Shown: positions 45,439 to 55,203 of the stretch, piece after piece
Layout: every line of letters begins with the position of its first letter
Position numbering within the stretch: position 1 is the first letter of the stretch
DNA from: Methanomicrobium sp. W14
GTDB taxonomy: Archaea > Halobacteriota > Methanomicrobia > Methanomicrobiales > Methanomicrobiaceae
Assembly: GCF_017875315.1 (NCBI RefSeq)
Contig: NZ_JAGGMM010000001.1
Span: 868,001 to 932,000, forward strand
DNA length: 64,000 bases
Direction of reading: 5' to 3'
Translations under genes and position numbers: made by a program
The notes under the pieces: generated by a model
Told to the model about the DNA's origin: nothing
The model's database searches: none
Seen by the model: only the letters and a program-made list of their open reading frames with translations

Positions 45439-45471
45439 CAAAAAAGATTTACTTTTATTAAAATCTTTTTG
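45439..45471 (-). promoter_or_regulatory. hairpin between L11 and L1
   Basis: A perfect inverted repeat with arms of about 11 bases (CAAAAAGATTT and AAATCTTTTTTG on the minus strand) and a 10-base loop ends in a T-run. It lies in the only long gap within the operon. It may be an attenuator, a processing site or part of L1 control. Confidence 0.5.
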
Positions 45472-45505
45472 CCGTGCGAATCTTCTATGGGTTTTCATAG
45501 CCTAT

Positions 45506-45979
45506 TCATGCGAGCTGGCTGTCGTATTCACCCGCATTTATGAGAGCAAAAACATCTTTCGGGTTTTTGCCGTCAACAGTTACTCCGACACTTACACACG
45601 AACCAATAACTTCCTTTACGGCAGTTTTAATTTCGTATGAGAGCATATCGTCAAACTTCATGCGTGCAATACGGACAGCAGCTTCAAACGGCAAATCTCC
45701 CACTTTATTGTTATTCGGTTCTCCTGAACCTTTCTCAATACCGCACTCCTTCATAATAAGTGCGGTCGCGGGGGGAACACCAACGGTTATTGTGAAGTTC
45801 TTCTTGTCGTCAACCTCTACTTTAACAGGCACCTGCATGCCGTTAAACTCAGAGGTCTTCTTGTTGATCTCGTCAACAACTGCCTTCACATTAATACCGA
45901 GAGGTCCCAGTGCAGGTCCCAGTGGGGGACCAGCAGTAGCTTTGCCGCCGGGTACCAATACCTCGACTACTTCTCCCAT
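45506..45979 (-). CDS. rpl11: ribosomal protein L11
   Basis: 157 aa. Start [20 protein letters not shown] has the Pro-rich N-terminal motif [14 protein letters not shown] that contacts elongation factors at the GTPase centre. The C-terminal rRNA-binding domain shows [20 protein letters not shown] and [14 protein letters not shown]. Separated from Spt5 by 116 AT-rich bases with possible promoter elements and from L1 by a hairpin region. Confidence 0.96.
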   Translation of the reverse strand: MGEVVEVLVPGGKATAGPPLGPALGPLGINVKAVVDEINKKTSEFNGMQVPVKVEVDDKKNFTITVGVPPATALIMKECGIEKGSGEPNNNKVGDLPFEAAVRIARMKFDDMLSYEIKTAVKEVIGSCVSVGVTVDGKNPKDVFALINAGEYDSQLA

Positions 45980-46095
45980 TTTATATCACCTTTGCTTGTC
46001 AGTGAAGGAAATTTTTTCCATACACCAAGCTTGGGTCTTAAAATGTTAAACTTAAAATAATTTAAATGTATCAATAAAGAATTGTCAAAAAAATA

Positions 46096-46578
46096 TTAGT
46101 CCTGATTTTTGTCGATTACGCGCACATTGTCTCCGCGTACAGTAATCGGTATAGGAACCATGCTTTCATAGAGTTCAACCGTAATCTCTTCCTTGGAGGT
46201 GTCTACTCTCTTGACTACAGCCTTCTCTCCCTTGAAAGGCCCTGCTATAAGCTCAACAATTGTCCCCTCGTCAATTCCTGAGACAACAGGCTTTGGAACA
46301 AGGAAATGTTCAATCTCATGAAAAGAAGTCTCTCCCTTCACCACTGCACGCGCATTCGGAACCATTTCGCGAAGCTGCTCCATACGGGCTATCGGGTCAG
46401 GGCTTTCAACAAGAACATATCCTTTAAGCTCGTCCGGTGCCATAATGGCGGCTACGTGAATCTCATCGTGATCCTCAAGAACCTTTACAATATTATCAAC
46501 GACCGTCCTTTCCTGTTTTGCGGTCGTCTTTATTGCATAAATTCTGTTATTAGTCTCATTCTCGTCGCTCATTTCCAA
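46096..46578 (-). CDS. spt5: transcription elongation factor Spt5 (NusG family)
   Basis: 160 aa. NGN domain (IYAIKTTAKQERTVVDNIVK ... HVAAIMAPDELKGYVLVES) joined to a KOW domain (DEGTIVELIAGPFKGEKAVV). Spt5 clamps RNA polymerase in the elongation phase and, in archaea, links it to the ribosome. Start at ATG 46578 or at the ATG at 46572. Operon order SecE-Spt5-L11 is conserved in archaea. It follows SecE by 23 bases. Confidence 0.96.
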   Translation of the reverse strand: MEMSDENETNNRIYAIKTTAKQERTVVDNIVKVLEDHDEIHVAAIMAPDELKGYVLVESPDPIARMEQLREMVPNARAVVKGETSFHEIEHFLVPKPVVSGIDEGTIVELIAGPFKGEKAVVKRVDTSKEEITVELYESMVPIPITVRGDNVRVIDKNQD

Positions 46579-46601
46579 AATCCTTTAAAAATGTAAGTAT
46601 T

Positions 46602-46775
46602 TCATGGAAGAAGAAGAATTACTTCATATATTATAAAGCCCATAAGCCCGATAAGTGCAATTCCTGCGGCCGCTACAAGGCCGATTTTCTGAAATTCATC
46701 CCTTGACGGAGTCCTTGCAAGTTTAAGGACACGCCAGTATTTTTTGAAGAGTTCTTCATCAACTTTAAATGCCAT
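46602..46775 (-). CDS. secE: preprotein translocase SecE / Sec61 gamma subunit
   Basis: 57 aa, too short for many gene finders. An amphipathic N-terminal helix (MAFKVDEELFKKYWRVLKLA) with the conserved RTPSRDEF, then one membrane segment (IGLVAAAGIALIGLMGFIIY). It clamps SecY in the membrane channel. Located between FtsZ (10 bases upstream) and Spt5, which is the usual archaeal order. Confidence 0.94.
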   Translation of the reverse strand: MAFKVDEELFKKYWRVLKLARTPSRDEFQKIGLVAAAGIALIGLMGFIIYEVILLLP

Positions 46776-46785
46776 ATGTATCTAC

Positions 46786-47910
46786 TCACCTGAGAAAGTC
46801 TATATCATATTCGCGCTCGGGGGATTTATTACTATTATTGAGATCCTCACTTCTGCCGTATATCTGCGGGGAGCTGACACCGGTCACAACAAGCATTGTG
46901 CGCATGCGGTGCTGCATATCCGGGTCGACCTGCGCACCCCAGATTATGCGTGCATCCGGGTCTATACGTTCATAAACTTCCTGCACAACGCCTTCGGCTT
47001 CCTCCATTGTCATATCAGGACCGCCGACGACGTTTACAAGAGCGGCTGTGGCATTTGAGATATCAACATCAAGAAGAGGCGACCTGAGAGCCTTTTTAAC
47101 CGAATCCGCGGCTTTGTCTTCGCTGTCACTCTCACCCATTCCAATCATTGCAACACCTCCGCGCTCCATTACCGTACGAACATCAGCAAAATCAAGGTTT
47201 ACAAGTCCGGGCTGGGTGATAAGTTCGGTTATCCCTTTTACTGCCCTCATTAAGACTTCATCAGAAACCTTGAAAGCTGCATGAAGCGGAAGCCTCGGGA
47301 CGACCTCCAGAAGCCTGTCGTTAGGAACCACAATTACTGTGTCCGCGACGTCACGCAGGCGTTCAAGACCGGCTTCTGCGTTTTCAAGTCTTATTGCGCC
47401 TTCCGCCCTGAACGGGAGAGTGACAATTGCAATCGTAAGAGCTCCCTGGTCACGTGCAGCTTTGGCAATCACAGGTGCAGACCCCGTACCTGTTCCTCCT
47501 CCGAGTCCTGCCGTGATAAAGACCATATCACTGTTCGCAAGCTTTGAACGAATTTCCTCCTCATTTTCAAGTGCAGCCTCTTCGCCGACCTGCGGGACAG
47601 AACCTGCGCCAAAACCTTTCGTTCGCTGGCGGCCGATAAGAATCCTGTAATCAGCCTTCGTTCTTATAAGGTGCTGGGCATCGGTGTTAACCACAAAAAG
47701 TTTTGCACCTTCGATACCCTCCTCGGCCATGCGGGTAACAGTATTCGATCCGCCGCCGCCGCATCCCACAACGGATATTTCTGTACGAAGCGACTTAAGA
47801 ATCTCCTCTAATTCCTCGTCATTTTCATGCGAGCTGTCGACTATCATTTCTGTGTCGGCCGCTTCGGCGTTTGCCCTGCTTAGCGCCTCTTCAACAATTG
47901 ACTTCATCAT
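46786..47910 (-). CDS. ftsZ: cell-division GTPase FtsZ
   Basis: 374 aa. Archaeal FtsZ with an acidic N-terminal extension, GTP-binding loop [13 protein letters not shown], nucleotide-binding [12 protein letters not shown], and the T7 catalytic loop [11 protein letters not shown]. It assembles the division ring. ATGs at 47910 and 47907 are both possible. Its start overlaps the end of dtdA by 4 bases. The C-terminus (ERYDIDFL-type tail) is the usual partner-binding tail site for SepF, which is not in this window. Confidence 0.96.
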   Translation of the reverse strand: MMKSIVEEALSRANAEAADTEMIVDSSHENDEELEEILKSLRTEISVVGCGGGGSNTVTRMAEEGIEGAKLFVVNTDAQHLIRTKADYRILIGRQRTKGFGAGSVPQVGEEAALENEEEIRSKLANSDMVFITAGLGGGTGTGSAPVIAKAARDQGALTIAIVTLPFRAEGAIRLENAEAGLERLRDVADTVIVVPNDRLLEVVPRLPLHAAFKVSDEVLMRAVKGITELITQPGLVNLDFADVRTVMERGGVAMIGMGESDSEDKAADSVKKALRSPLLDVDISNATAALVNVVGGPDMTMEEAEGVVQEVYERIDPDARIIWGAQVDPDMQHRMRTMLVVTGVSSPQIYGRSEDLNNSNKSPEREYDIDFLR

Positions 47911-49241
47911 AGGTATTTCTCCAACCCCGGTATATGAATAACCTTTTCACTGCATTTTGAGACCATGGCAGGAGTTATCAGTCTGTCTTCCGCCATTACA
48001 TCAAAACCCGCGGCAAGCTTTCCAAAGAACGGGCCCTTTGGCACCCCCAGTTCAGCCGCCTTTGCAGGATCAAATCTGATCTTTCTAATTACCATATGAT
48101 CATCAATGACTGCCGTGTTCTTATCTTTGTGTAAGGTTTTAACACACAAAGATATTAAATCATTTATTGTCTGTAATCTATTTTCCTCATAGGTGATAAA
48201 AATTGGGAGCATTCTGCCTGTTTTTGATGTAAGATATGCAGAATTCATGTTTTCAACCCCCTCAATAACGTATTTTTCATCGAAAGACAGGGCAGCTTCA
48301 AGAAGGTCTCCGTTAATTTCCACGAAAACCAGATTTTTTCCCTCCAAAAGCCCTTTAAGGTGAATTCTGCACCCCGGACTTATACTCTGTGAAAAGTCTT
48401 TTAATTTTAGATACTCTTTCCATGAAATACTCCCCATATCCTTTATCTCATTTTCAGAAAGGTAAGGTATACCTTCTCCTTCAAGGATTTTTTCGATTCT
48501 TCTGACATCGTTTTTGTTAAGCGCCTTTTTATCGATATAACAGGCATCAGCAGACGACATCTCAACCATCAGTTTTACAAGACGGCTGTCAAGGTTTTTC
48601 ACTTCCCTTGTATGCGCAATATGTCCAAAAGCACCGCTGGAGCACAATGCAATTTCTGTTTCCCTTGCGGCATAGTGATTTCCACCGAAACCCGCAAGTT
48701 TTATTGCACAGGACGGGCAGCTTCTAAGCGACTCAAGAACAGAACGTGCCACAGCACGACCTGCATCATCGTTAGTCCACTCTTCTTCAGTACTTCCGAT
48801 TTCAACAAAACATGAAGGCGTTTTAAGATCAGTCGGACCGTGATGCGTCACTTCATAAGATACCTTAAATCCTTCAGGTGCCCTTTTATTCATTTCAATT
48901 AACACTGAGTGCATAAATAACGGCGCCGCACGGGAAAGCTCCCCTTTTTCCCCTCCCAGAAGCGCTTCGCTGTAGTTTCCGGTTACATGAACAGTGAGTG
49001 CGGGAACAGGATTTTTGCTGGTATGACGGGATATGAATATTATAAGATCTGAACCGACTCTTTCATCAAGTGATTCTTCATATATGAGGCGGCCTTTCGT
49101 TTCAACAAAAAAAAGGTCGTGGCGGTTGTATTCTATATAAAAGTCTCCTGAAACATCAGGACTGTCCAGTTCCAAAAGCAGATGCTTTCTGATATTTTTG
49201 CCTGCTTTGTCTTCTTTTGAATTTATTATGGCTATCTTCAT
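47907..49241 (-). CDS. dtdA: D-aminoacyl-tRNA deacylase DtdA (GEK1 family)
   Basis: 444 aa. DtdA removes D-amino acids from mis-charged tRNAs. Motifs: [40 protein letters not shown] and [20 protein letters not shown] with the His-containing zinc-site segments. Many archaeal members are ~270 aa; this one has a ~170-residue C-terminal extension ([16 protein letters not shown] onward), as in some methanogens. First gene of the long minus-strand operon, overlapping FtsZ by 4 bases. Confidence 0.9.
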   Translation of the reverse strand: MKIAIINSKEDKAGKNIRKHLLLELDSPDVSGDFYIEYNRHDLFFVETKGRLIYEESLDERVGSDLIIFISRHTSKNPVPALTVHVTGNYSEALLGGEKGELSRAAPLFMHSVLIEMNKRAPEGFKVSYEVTHHGPTDLKTPSCFVEIGSTEEEWTNDDAGRAVARSVLESLRSCPSCAIKLAGFGGNHYAARETEIALCSSGAFGHIAHTREVKNLDSRLVKLMVEMSSADACYIDKKALNKNDVRRIEKILEGEGIPYLSENEIKDMGSISWKEYLKLKDFSQSISPGCRIHLKGLLEGKNLVFVEINGDLLEAALSFDEKYVIEGVENMNSAYLTSKTGRMLPIFITYEENRLQTINDLISLCVKTLHKDKNTAVIDDHMVIRKIRFDPAKAAELGVPKGPFFGKLAAGFDVMAEDRLITPAMVSKCSEKVIHIPGLEKYL

Positions 49242-49557
49242 GCTTGCAGACCTTTTAGAATTATTATTCAGCAGTATCAGGTCAGATACAGTGACTATTA
49301 CGCCCGGTACAATCGTTCACTTTAGGTTAATAGATTACAGGGCACATTTAATTTAACTTTACTGAAGAACAGGAGGAGAAAACCGACGAAGACTTTTTGA
49401 GCCGGAACAAACCTATAATTTCTCCCGTAAGCCCCGGAGTTTGCCAGTCCTGTGCAGGGTTCCATGAAGTTTATCTCTCTTTACACAGACCCCATTTTCT
49501 CAAAAATTCTATCTTAAAAGAATCACATACATTAATGGACTATTTGAGGGATCGTAT
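49242..49557. other. gap between divergent dtdA and ileS, with GC-rich core
   Basis: 316 bases. Most is AT-rich promoter DNA, but 49395-49480 is clearly GC-richer and can fold into short hairpins (for example CCTG-TG-CAGG at 49449-49458 and CCGG repeated). T-rich sequence follows at about 49494-49510. This could be a leader of ileS or a separate small RNA. No convincing coding frame; I do not recognise an RNA family. Confidence 0.5.
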
Positions 49558-52500
49558 TTGAAAGAGGTTGCAAGCAGTTACAATGCCACAGAGGTGGAAA
49601 AGGAGGTCCAGGACTACTGGAACTCTGAAGACACCTACAAAAAGGTAAAAGAACTTAGAAAAGACGGAAAAGATTACTTTTTCGTGGACGGCCCCCCGTA
49701 CACGACAGGAAATATCCACCTCGGAACTGCATGGAATAAAATTTTAAAGGATACAATACTGCGCTACAAGCGTATGCAGGGAAGAAACGTCACAGACCGT
49801 GCAGGTTACGATATGCACGGTCTTCCTATTGAGGTGCGCGTTGAAAACGAGCTGGGTTTTAAGTCAAAAAAGGACATTGAAACATTCGGAATCTCAAAAT
49901 TCATTGAGAAATGCAAGAGTTTTGCAATAACCCACAAGGACCTCATGTCGGAGCAGTTCAAAAGCCTCGGCATATGGATGGATTTTGACAACCCTTACCA
50001 GACGGTAAAGCCTGACTATATCGAGGCCGCATGGTGGGCCCTTAAAAAAGCGGATGAAAAGAAACTTCTTGAGACAGGATACCGTGTCGTCAACTGGTGC
50101 CCGCGCTGCGAGACCGCCATTGCCGACTCAGAGGTCGAATACTGGGACGAGGAAGACCCTTCAATATATGTAAAGTTCCCGGTTAAAGGAAAGGACAACG
50201 AGTACCTCGTCATATGGACAACAACTCCGTGGACACTGCCTGCAAACGTGGCAGTTGCAGCCGGAAAGGACTTTGTCTATGCAAAAGTTGAGGCTGTAAA
50301 GGAAGGCAAAAAGGAGAGACTATGGATTGCTGACGAACTTGCAGAAGATGTCCTTAAAAAAGGAAGGTACTCGGACTTCTCAGTTCTTGAAAAGAAGACA
50401 GGTGCGGAACTTGCCGGAATGGAATATGAGTCGCCTCTCGCAGACTTCGTCCCGGTCCAGAAAACAGTCAGCCACAAGGTTGTTACCGCATCCCACGTTG
50501 TCCTTGACAACACCGGTCTCGTCCACACGGCACCGGGACACGGGTGGGACGATTACCTCGTCGGACTAAAGGAAAATCTGGATATTCTGTGCCCTGTCGA
50601 CGGAACGGGAAAATTCACCGCGGATGCAGGTGAATTTGCAGGACTCTATGTAAGGGACGCAAACGAAAAGGTGATAGAGGCGCTAGGGGATTACCTTCTC
50701 CGCAGGATGAAGATTGTCCACCGCTACGGGCACTGCTGGAGGTGCAAGACTCCTATTATAAACCGTGCAACGCAGCAGTGGTTCATTGCAATACCAAAAA
50801 TCAAGCAGCAGATGCTCGACGAGATTGCAAAGGTCAAATGGTACCCGGAGTGGGCAGGAAGCGCGAGGTTCCATGACTTTGTGGCAGACGCACGCGACTG
50901 GTGCATATCCCGCCAGCGCTACTGGGGTATACCGATTCCGGTATGGAAATGCGACAAGTGTTCAAATTATCACGTATTCGGCACGATGAAAGAGCTGAAT
51001 GAAAAAGCGGGCTCAAGCATTACCGATCCCCACAGGCCGTACGTCGATGAAGTGACATACAAATGCGAGTGCGGCGGCACGATGAGACGCGTGGAGGATA
51101 TCTTTGACGTATGGTTTGATTCCGCAATGGCCTCATGGGCTACTATAGGATTCCCCGGCAAAACAGACGATTTCGAAAGACTCTGGCCTGCTGACTTCAT
51201 AACCGAAGGCCAGGACCAGACACGCGGATGGTTTTATTCCCAGCTCGGCGCATCTACAATAGCGTTTGACCGCGCCCCCTACAAAAGCGTAATGATGCAC
51301 GGGTTCTCGCTTGACGCGGACGGTCGAAAGATGTCGAAATCACTCGGTAACTCCGTTTCACCTGATGAGGTAGTAGAAAAGGTAGGTATCGATGTCCTCA
51401 GGCTTTACGTCCTTTCGTCAAACGCACCATGGGATGACCTTAAATTCAACTGGGACAGCGTAAAGACGGTTAACCGTGCCGCAAACATTCTCTGGAATGT
51501 CTACCGTTTCCCCCTGCCCTACATGATACTTGACTCCTTTTGTCCTGAAACGGGAGACGAAGGGGTATGGAGAGGGGACTATATCCGCAAAAACCTTTCT
51601 TCAATGCCAGATGAGGACAGGTGGATTGTGTCCCGCATCAATACGCTGTGCCGCGATGTAACCGGGTTCACAGACACCTGCGAGCTTCACAGGGCTTCGC
51701 GTGCAATAATCAACTGCATACTTGAGGACATATCACGCTGGTATGTCCAGCTTGTGCGTGCAAGAATGTGGCTTGAAGAGGACGCTGTAGAGAAGGTACA
51801 GGCATACGAGACGATGTATTACGTCATGAGAATACTTTCGGGTCTTCTTGCACCATTTGCACCACATATTGCAGAAAAGATATACCGTAACCTCAGGACG
51901 GAAAACGACCCCGCAAGCATTCATATGAACGACTGGTATGATGGTGACGAGTCACTTTGCGACCCTGACCTTGAAAAGGAGATGGACATCATCAGGTCAT
52001 ACGACGAATCAGTTGCAACGGCAAGACAGGAAGGCAAAAGAAAGCTCCGCTGGCCTGTATCCGAGGTAATCGTTCTTACCGGTTCAGACATTGTTGAAAA
52101 GGCCGTGACGCGCTTAAATGAGATGTGCAGGCAGCGCGCCAATGCAAGAAAAGTGTCTGTAGTCAAAGGGCACTGGGACAAAATGGGAGTGTCTGCGCAG
52201 CCCAACATGCGTGCGATAGGGCCTGAATTCGGCAAAGAAGGTCCAAAGATAAAGGCTGCAATAGAAGGATGCAATGCTGCGGAACTTAAAAAAGAGATTG
52301 AAAATACAGGCAGCGCATCAATCGAAGGCCATATAATAACAGATAAACACGTCAGTTTCCTGGAGACTATGCCGGAAGGCATATTCAGCGCTCCTATGAC
52401 TGATGCAACGGTATGTGTTGACGTAAATCTTACCGATGACCTGAAAGCCGAAGGATATGCACGCGAGATAATCAGAAGGCTTCAGGAGATGAGAAAACAG

Positions 52501-52713
52501 CTGGGCCTGAATGTAGAAGATTCCATATCCGCATATGTCAGCATCGGCGACGACAAACTTACGGAAGAACTTCAGTCATGGAAGGAAACCATTGCAGGAG
52601 AGGCCCGTGCGGAAAAATTCTCCCTGAAAGACGCAATCCCGGACAGCGAAAGTCTTGTAAAGGAGTGGACTGTCGAAGGCATCCCTATGAAAATGTCAGT
52701 CTCAAAGATCTGA
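49558..52713 (+). CDS. ileS: isoleucyl-tRNA synthetase
   Basis: 1051 aa, eukaryotic/archaeal-type length. It begins at TTG 49558 with GAGGGAT 8 bases upstream; no in-frame ATG lies nearby. The HIGH-like motif is PPYTTGNIHLGTAWNK, the KMSKS motif is GRKMSKSLGNS, the editing CP1 domain holds WTTTPWTLPANVAVA, and tRNA-binding domain PWDDLKFNWDSVKTVNR follows. It charges tRNA-Ile and hydrolyses Val-tRNA. Gap to Thg1 gene downstream is convergent. Confidence 0.97.
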   Translation: MKEVASSYNATEVEKEVQDYWNSEDTYKKVKELRKDGKDYFFVDGPPYTTGNIHLGTAWNKILKDTILRYKRMQGRNVTDRAGYDMHGLPIEVRVENELGFKSKKDIETFGISKFIEKCKSFAITHKDLMSEQFKSLGIWMDFDNPYQTVKPDYIEAAWWALKKADEKKLLETGYRVVNWCPRCETAIADSEVEYWDEEDPSIYVKFPVKGKDNEYLVIWTTTPWTLPANVAVAAGKDFVYAKVEAVKEGKKERLWIADELAEDVLKKGRYSDFSVLEKKTGAELAGMEYESPLADFVPVQKTVSHKVVTASHVVLDNTGLVHTAPGHGWDDYLVGLKENLDILCPVDGTGKFTADAGEFAGLYVRDANEKVIEALGDYLLRRMKIVHRYGHCWRCKTPIINRATQQWFIAIPKIKQQMLDEIAKVKWYPEWAGSARFHDFVADARDWCISRQRYWGIPIPVWKCDKCSNYHVFGTMKELNEKAGSSITDPHRPYVDEVTYKCECGGTMRRVEDIFDVWFDSAMASWATIGFPGKTDDFERLWPADFITEGQDQTRGWFYSQLGASTIAFDRAPYKSVMMHGFSLDADGRKMSKSLGNSVSPDEVVEKVGIDVLRLYVLSSNAPWDDLKFNWDSVKTVNRAANILWNVYRFPLPYMILDSFCPETGDEGVWRGDYIRKNLSSMPDEDRWIVSRINTLCRDVTGFTDTCELHRASRAIINCILEDISRWYVQLVRARMWLEEDAVEKVQAYETMYYVMRILSGLLAPFAPHIAEKIYRNLRTENDPASIHMNDWYDGDESLCDPDLEKEMDIIRSYDESVATARQEGKRKLRWPVSEVIVLTGSDIVEKAVTRLNEMCRQRANARKVSVVKGHWDKMGVSAQPNMRAIGPEFGKEGPKIKAAIEGCNAAELKKEIENTGSASIEGHIITDKHVSFLETMPEGIFSAPMTDATVCVDVNLTDDLKAEGYAREIIRRLQEMRKQLGLNVEDSISAYVSIGDDKLTEELQSWKETIAGEARAEKFSLKDAIPDSESLVKEWTVEGIPMKMSVSKI

Positions 52714-52804
52714 ATATTACAAAAAATAAATGTAACTTAAATAACTTTTTTATCAGGCTTTTTTATCAAGACGACAGGCCCAAAAAATATGATTTAATTG
52801 TTCT

Positions 52805-53539
52805 TCAGGAGAGATTTGAGATTAAACGGTAAAGGTAGTCTTCACCGTCAGGTTCGCTGAAAAGGGGCACAGAGAGGTCACGGACAACCCTTTTTCTCTG
52901 TGCCTTAACCTCGGTTTTTTCCACCGGGTTATACCCTGTTTTCATGTATGTCTCTTTATGTACAACAACCCCGCGCCTCTGCCACGAAGGAGTCTTTGAA
53001 AGGTTGATTTCCCTCTCATGCATCATCTCATGCATCGCTGCGGACTTCATGCCTTTGAGCCTGCGTGCAGCCTGTACCGGAGTCATGCCTTCGGCAATCA
53101 GTGCATGCTGGCAGTAGGCATTCATGTGGTTTCTCCAGGCTTCCTTCTGGCGCCATGAAAAATATTCGCAGATATTTTCACGGCCAAGGACCACCACTCT
53201 CGAATCAAAGGAGACTGGTTCATCAAGCCCCATAAGAAGAGTGAAAGCGCTTGACGCATAGGCCGCACATACGGAGTCAATTTTTTCGATCCTTCCGTTG
53301 AAAGGGAGAACAGAAAAAAAGAGACTTATCTCATCAGAAAAAGTGTACGCAAAATCCGGATCAAGACCGCTTTTTGAGAGGATATATTCGCAGACAGTGC
53401 ACATTGCATCATTAAAACCGCTGTCATAAGGTTTCTCAAGTTTAATCCCTGCGGTAAGACCGTGAAAAGACCTGCCATCAAGTCTTACGACGACAGGCGG
53501 AACTATAGAAAGACAACTGAATATTTCCCGGTTCTGCAT
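52805..53539 (-). CDS. tRNA(His) guanylyltransferase-like protein (Thg1/TLP)
   Basis: 244 aa. Reverse-direction (3'-5') nucleotidyltransferase fold. Metal-binding DGRSFHGLT and the second acidic site FSDEISLFFS are visible, with AYASSAFTLLM. Archaeal homologues repair or extend tRNA 5' ends by template-dependent addition; eukaryotic Thg1 adds G-1 to tRNA-His. Single gene, converging on ileS. C-terminal half KTPSWQRRGVVVHKETYMK matches family sequences I remember. Confidence 0.92.
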   Translation of the reverse strand: MQNREIFSCLSIVPPVVVRLDGRSFHGLTAGIKLEKPYDSGFNDAMCTVCEYILSKSGLDPDFAYTFSDEISLFFSVLPFNGRIEKIDSVCAAYASSAFTLLMGLDEPVSFDSRVVVLGRENICEYFSWRQKEAWRNHMNAYCQHALIAEGMTPVQAARRLKGMKSAAMHEMMHEREINLSKTPSWQRRGVVVHKETYMKTGYNPVEKTEVKAQRKRVVRDLSVPLFSEPDGEDYLYRLISNLS

Positions 53540-53694
53540 ACAACCAACAGATTTCTGCTTATAAGAGAATCAAAACGCGGATTCCCCGCAAAGTCAGGTT
53601 TATGGTTTCCAATTTTTTTCTTCTGCGGCTTTACCTTCACCTGAAAAGACGCAAAAGGACACAATTAATCTTTTCGGACATTTATACGTTTATG

Positions 53695-53955
53695 TCATTC
53701 CGCATCCTTTGAGGGGAACATATTTGAAAAATGCCTGATTATGATTACATCACCTATCGACCTTACTATCCTGTAAGGGACCTTTATACCTTTAAAACCT
53801 TTCAACTGCAGGAGTTCAGGGTTTAGATCGCTCACGGCAAGGGAATCTATTTTTTTCGTATCCACATTAAGCACTGCGTCATCAACGATTCCTACACGGA
53901 CCGCCTTCTCCGTGTATACTTCCATCCCAAAAAGCTCTGTAATCTGTGTCTTCAT
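53695..53955 (-). CDS. PRC-barrel domain protein
   Basis: 86 aa from ATG 53955 (MKTQITELFGMEVYTEKAVR); a start at 53964 is possible. Single small beta-barrel with VGIVDDAVLNVDTKKIDSLA and PYRIVRSIGDVIII. Small PRC-barrel proteins are abundant in Euryarchaeota; two haloarchaeal ones (CdpB1/CdpB2) are required for FtsZ-based division. Whether this one is in that group cannot be told from the sequence. It shares an intergenic region with the site-2 protease gene. Confidence 0.85.
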   Translation of the reverse strand: MKTQITELFGMEVYTEKAVRVGIVDDAVLNVDTKKIDSLAVSDLNPELLQLKGFKGIKVPYRIVRSIGDVIIIRHFSNMFPSKDAE

Positions 53956-54008
53956 TATAATCAACTCAAGGTATAATACTTAAAAGTTAAAAATATAATC
54001 TTTCCCTA

Positions 54009-55154
54009 ATGGCAGACTCATTACAAATCGGTACCATAGCCGGAATTCCCATAAAGCTGCACTTCACATTTCTGCTTGTAATACCGCTTTTTGCTTTTAT
54101 TATAGGATATCAGATCGAATACACCATAATCTTTCTGGAAGAGGTATTCGGAATACAAAACATCAACACTTCCCTGATTACGGGAGGTTTTATGCCTTAT
54201 ACTCTTGGAGTTGTCGTCACACTAAGCCTCTTTGCAGGCGTTCTCCTTCATGAACTGTCCCACTCGGTCGTCGCAAAGAAAAATGGGCTTAATGTAAGCA
54301 GTATTACTCTTATGATTCTCGGTGGAGTCGCATCGATTGACCAGGGAAAAAGCCCCGACCCAAAAGTAGAGCTTCCTATGGCAATCGCAGGTCCGGTTGC
54401 AAGTTTTGTCATAGGTGCAGCAGCATCACTTGCCGCGTACCTGTCATATGAGTTTATACCGTACCCGGCCGTTGCGGGGCTTATGTTCTACGTTTTCGGC
54501 TACCTGGGCGTCTTAAACATCCTGCTTTTTCTCTTCAACCTCATTCCGGCATTTCCAATGGACGGGGGAAGAGTCCTGCGTGCCCTTCTTGCAAGAAGAC
54601 TTCCGATATATCAGGCAACAAAGATTTCAGCAGACATAGGCCGTGCTTTTGCAGTTATATTCGGCATATTCGGTATCTTCGTCCTCAACCCGATTCTCGT
54701 GATAATTGCCATTTTCATATACCTGGGAGCAGGCCAGGAGGCGGAGATGACAAAATTCAACGAACTTTTAAGGGATGTAAAGATAAAGGAAGCGATGACG
54801 TCCCCTGTTATCACGGTTGAGCCTGACATGCGGGCCGAAGAGATAATAAACCTGATGTACTCTACAAAGCACCTGGGTTACCCGGTAACCGACAGGGGAA
54901 GCATTGTCGGAATGATAACACTTTCAGACATATCAAAGGTGTCAGGAATCGACCGTGAAGCAATGATTGCAAGGGACATAATGACAAGGGATGTAATCGC
55001 TCTTACCCCCGAAGCTATGCTGTCAGATGCAATGAGAATAATGTCACTGAAAAACATAGGAAGAATCCCTGTTGCCGGAGAAGACGGGACCGTCCTCGGG
55101 ATAGTCACAAGGACTGACATTTTAAGGTTCATTGAGCTAAGGGAGATTTCATAG
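54009..55154 (+). CDS. site-2-protease family zinc metalloprotease with two CBS domains
   Basis: 381 aa. The M50 catalytic motif HELSH (LLHELSHSVVAKKNG, ~ residue 81) and the third metal ligand NLIPAFPMDGGRVL are intact, with about six membrane segments in the first ~245 residues. A cytoplasmic CBS pair follows (IKEAMTSPVITVEPDMRAEE; ARDIMTRDVIALTPEAML). The layout matches bacterial SpoIVFB/archaeal CBS-linked site-2 proteases, which cleave membrane-bound substrates with nucleotide control. Substrate unknown. Confidence 0.93.
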   Translation: MADSLQIGTIAGIPIKLHFTFLLVIPLFAFIIGYQIEYTIIFLEEVFGIQNINTSLITGGFMPYTLGVVVTLSLFAGVLLHELSHSVVAKKNGLNVSSITLMILGGVASIDQGKSPDPKVELPMAIAGPVASFVIGAAASLAAYLSYEFIPYPAVAGLMFYVFGYLGVLNILLFLFNLIPAFPMDGGRVLRALLARRLPIYQATKISADIGRAFAVIFGIFGIFVLNPILVIIAIFIYLGAGQEAEMTKFNELLRDVKIKEAMTSPVITVEPDMRAEEIINLMYSTKHLGYPVTDRGSIVGMITLSDISKVSGIDREAMIARDIMTRDVIALTPEAMLSDAMRIMSLKNIGRIPVAGEDGTVLGIVTRTDILRFIELREIS

Positions 55155-55203
55155 GCCTTAAACAGTAAACATCCCTGAAAAATTTAGAAACTGGATGCTT
55201 TTT

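Noticed and set aside
49310-49470. A 47-codon minus-strand frame (MEPCTGLANS) upstream of ileS
   Set aside because: No ribosome-binding site, Cys- and Phe-rich composition, GC-rich part better seen as possible RNA structure.
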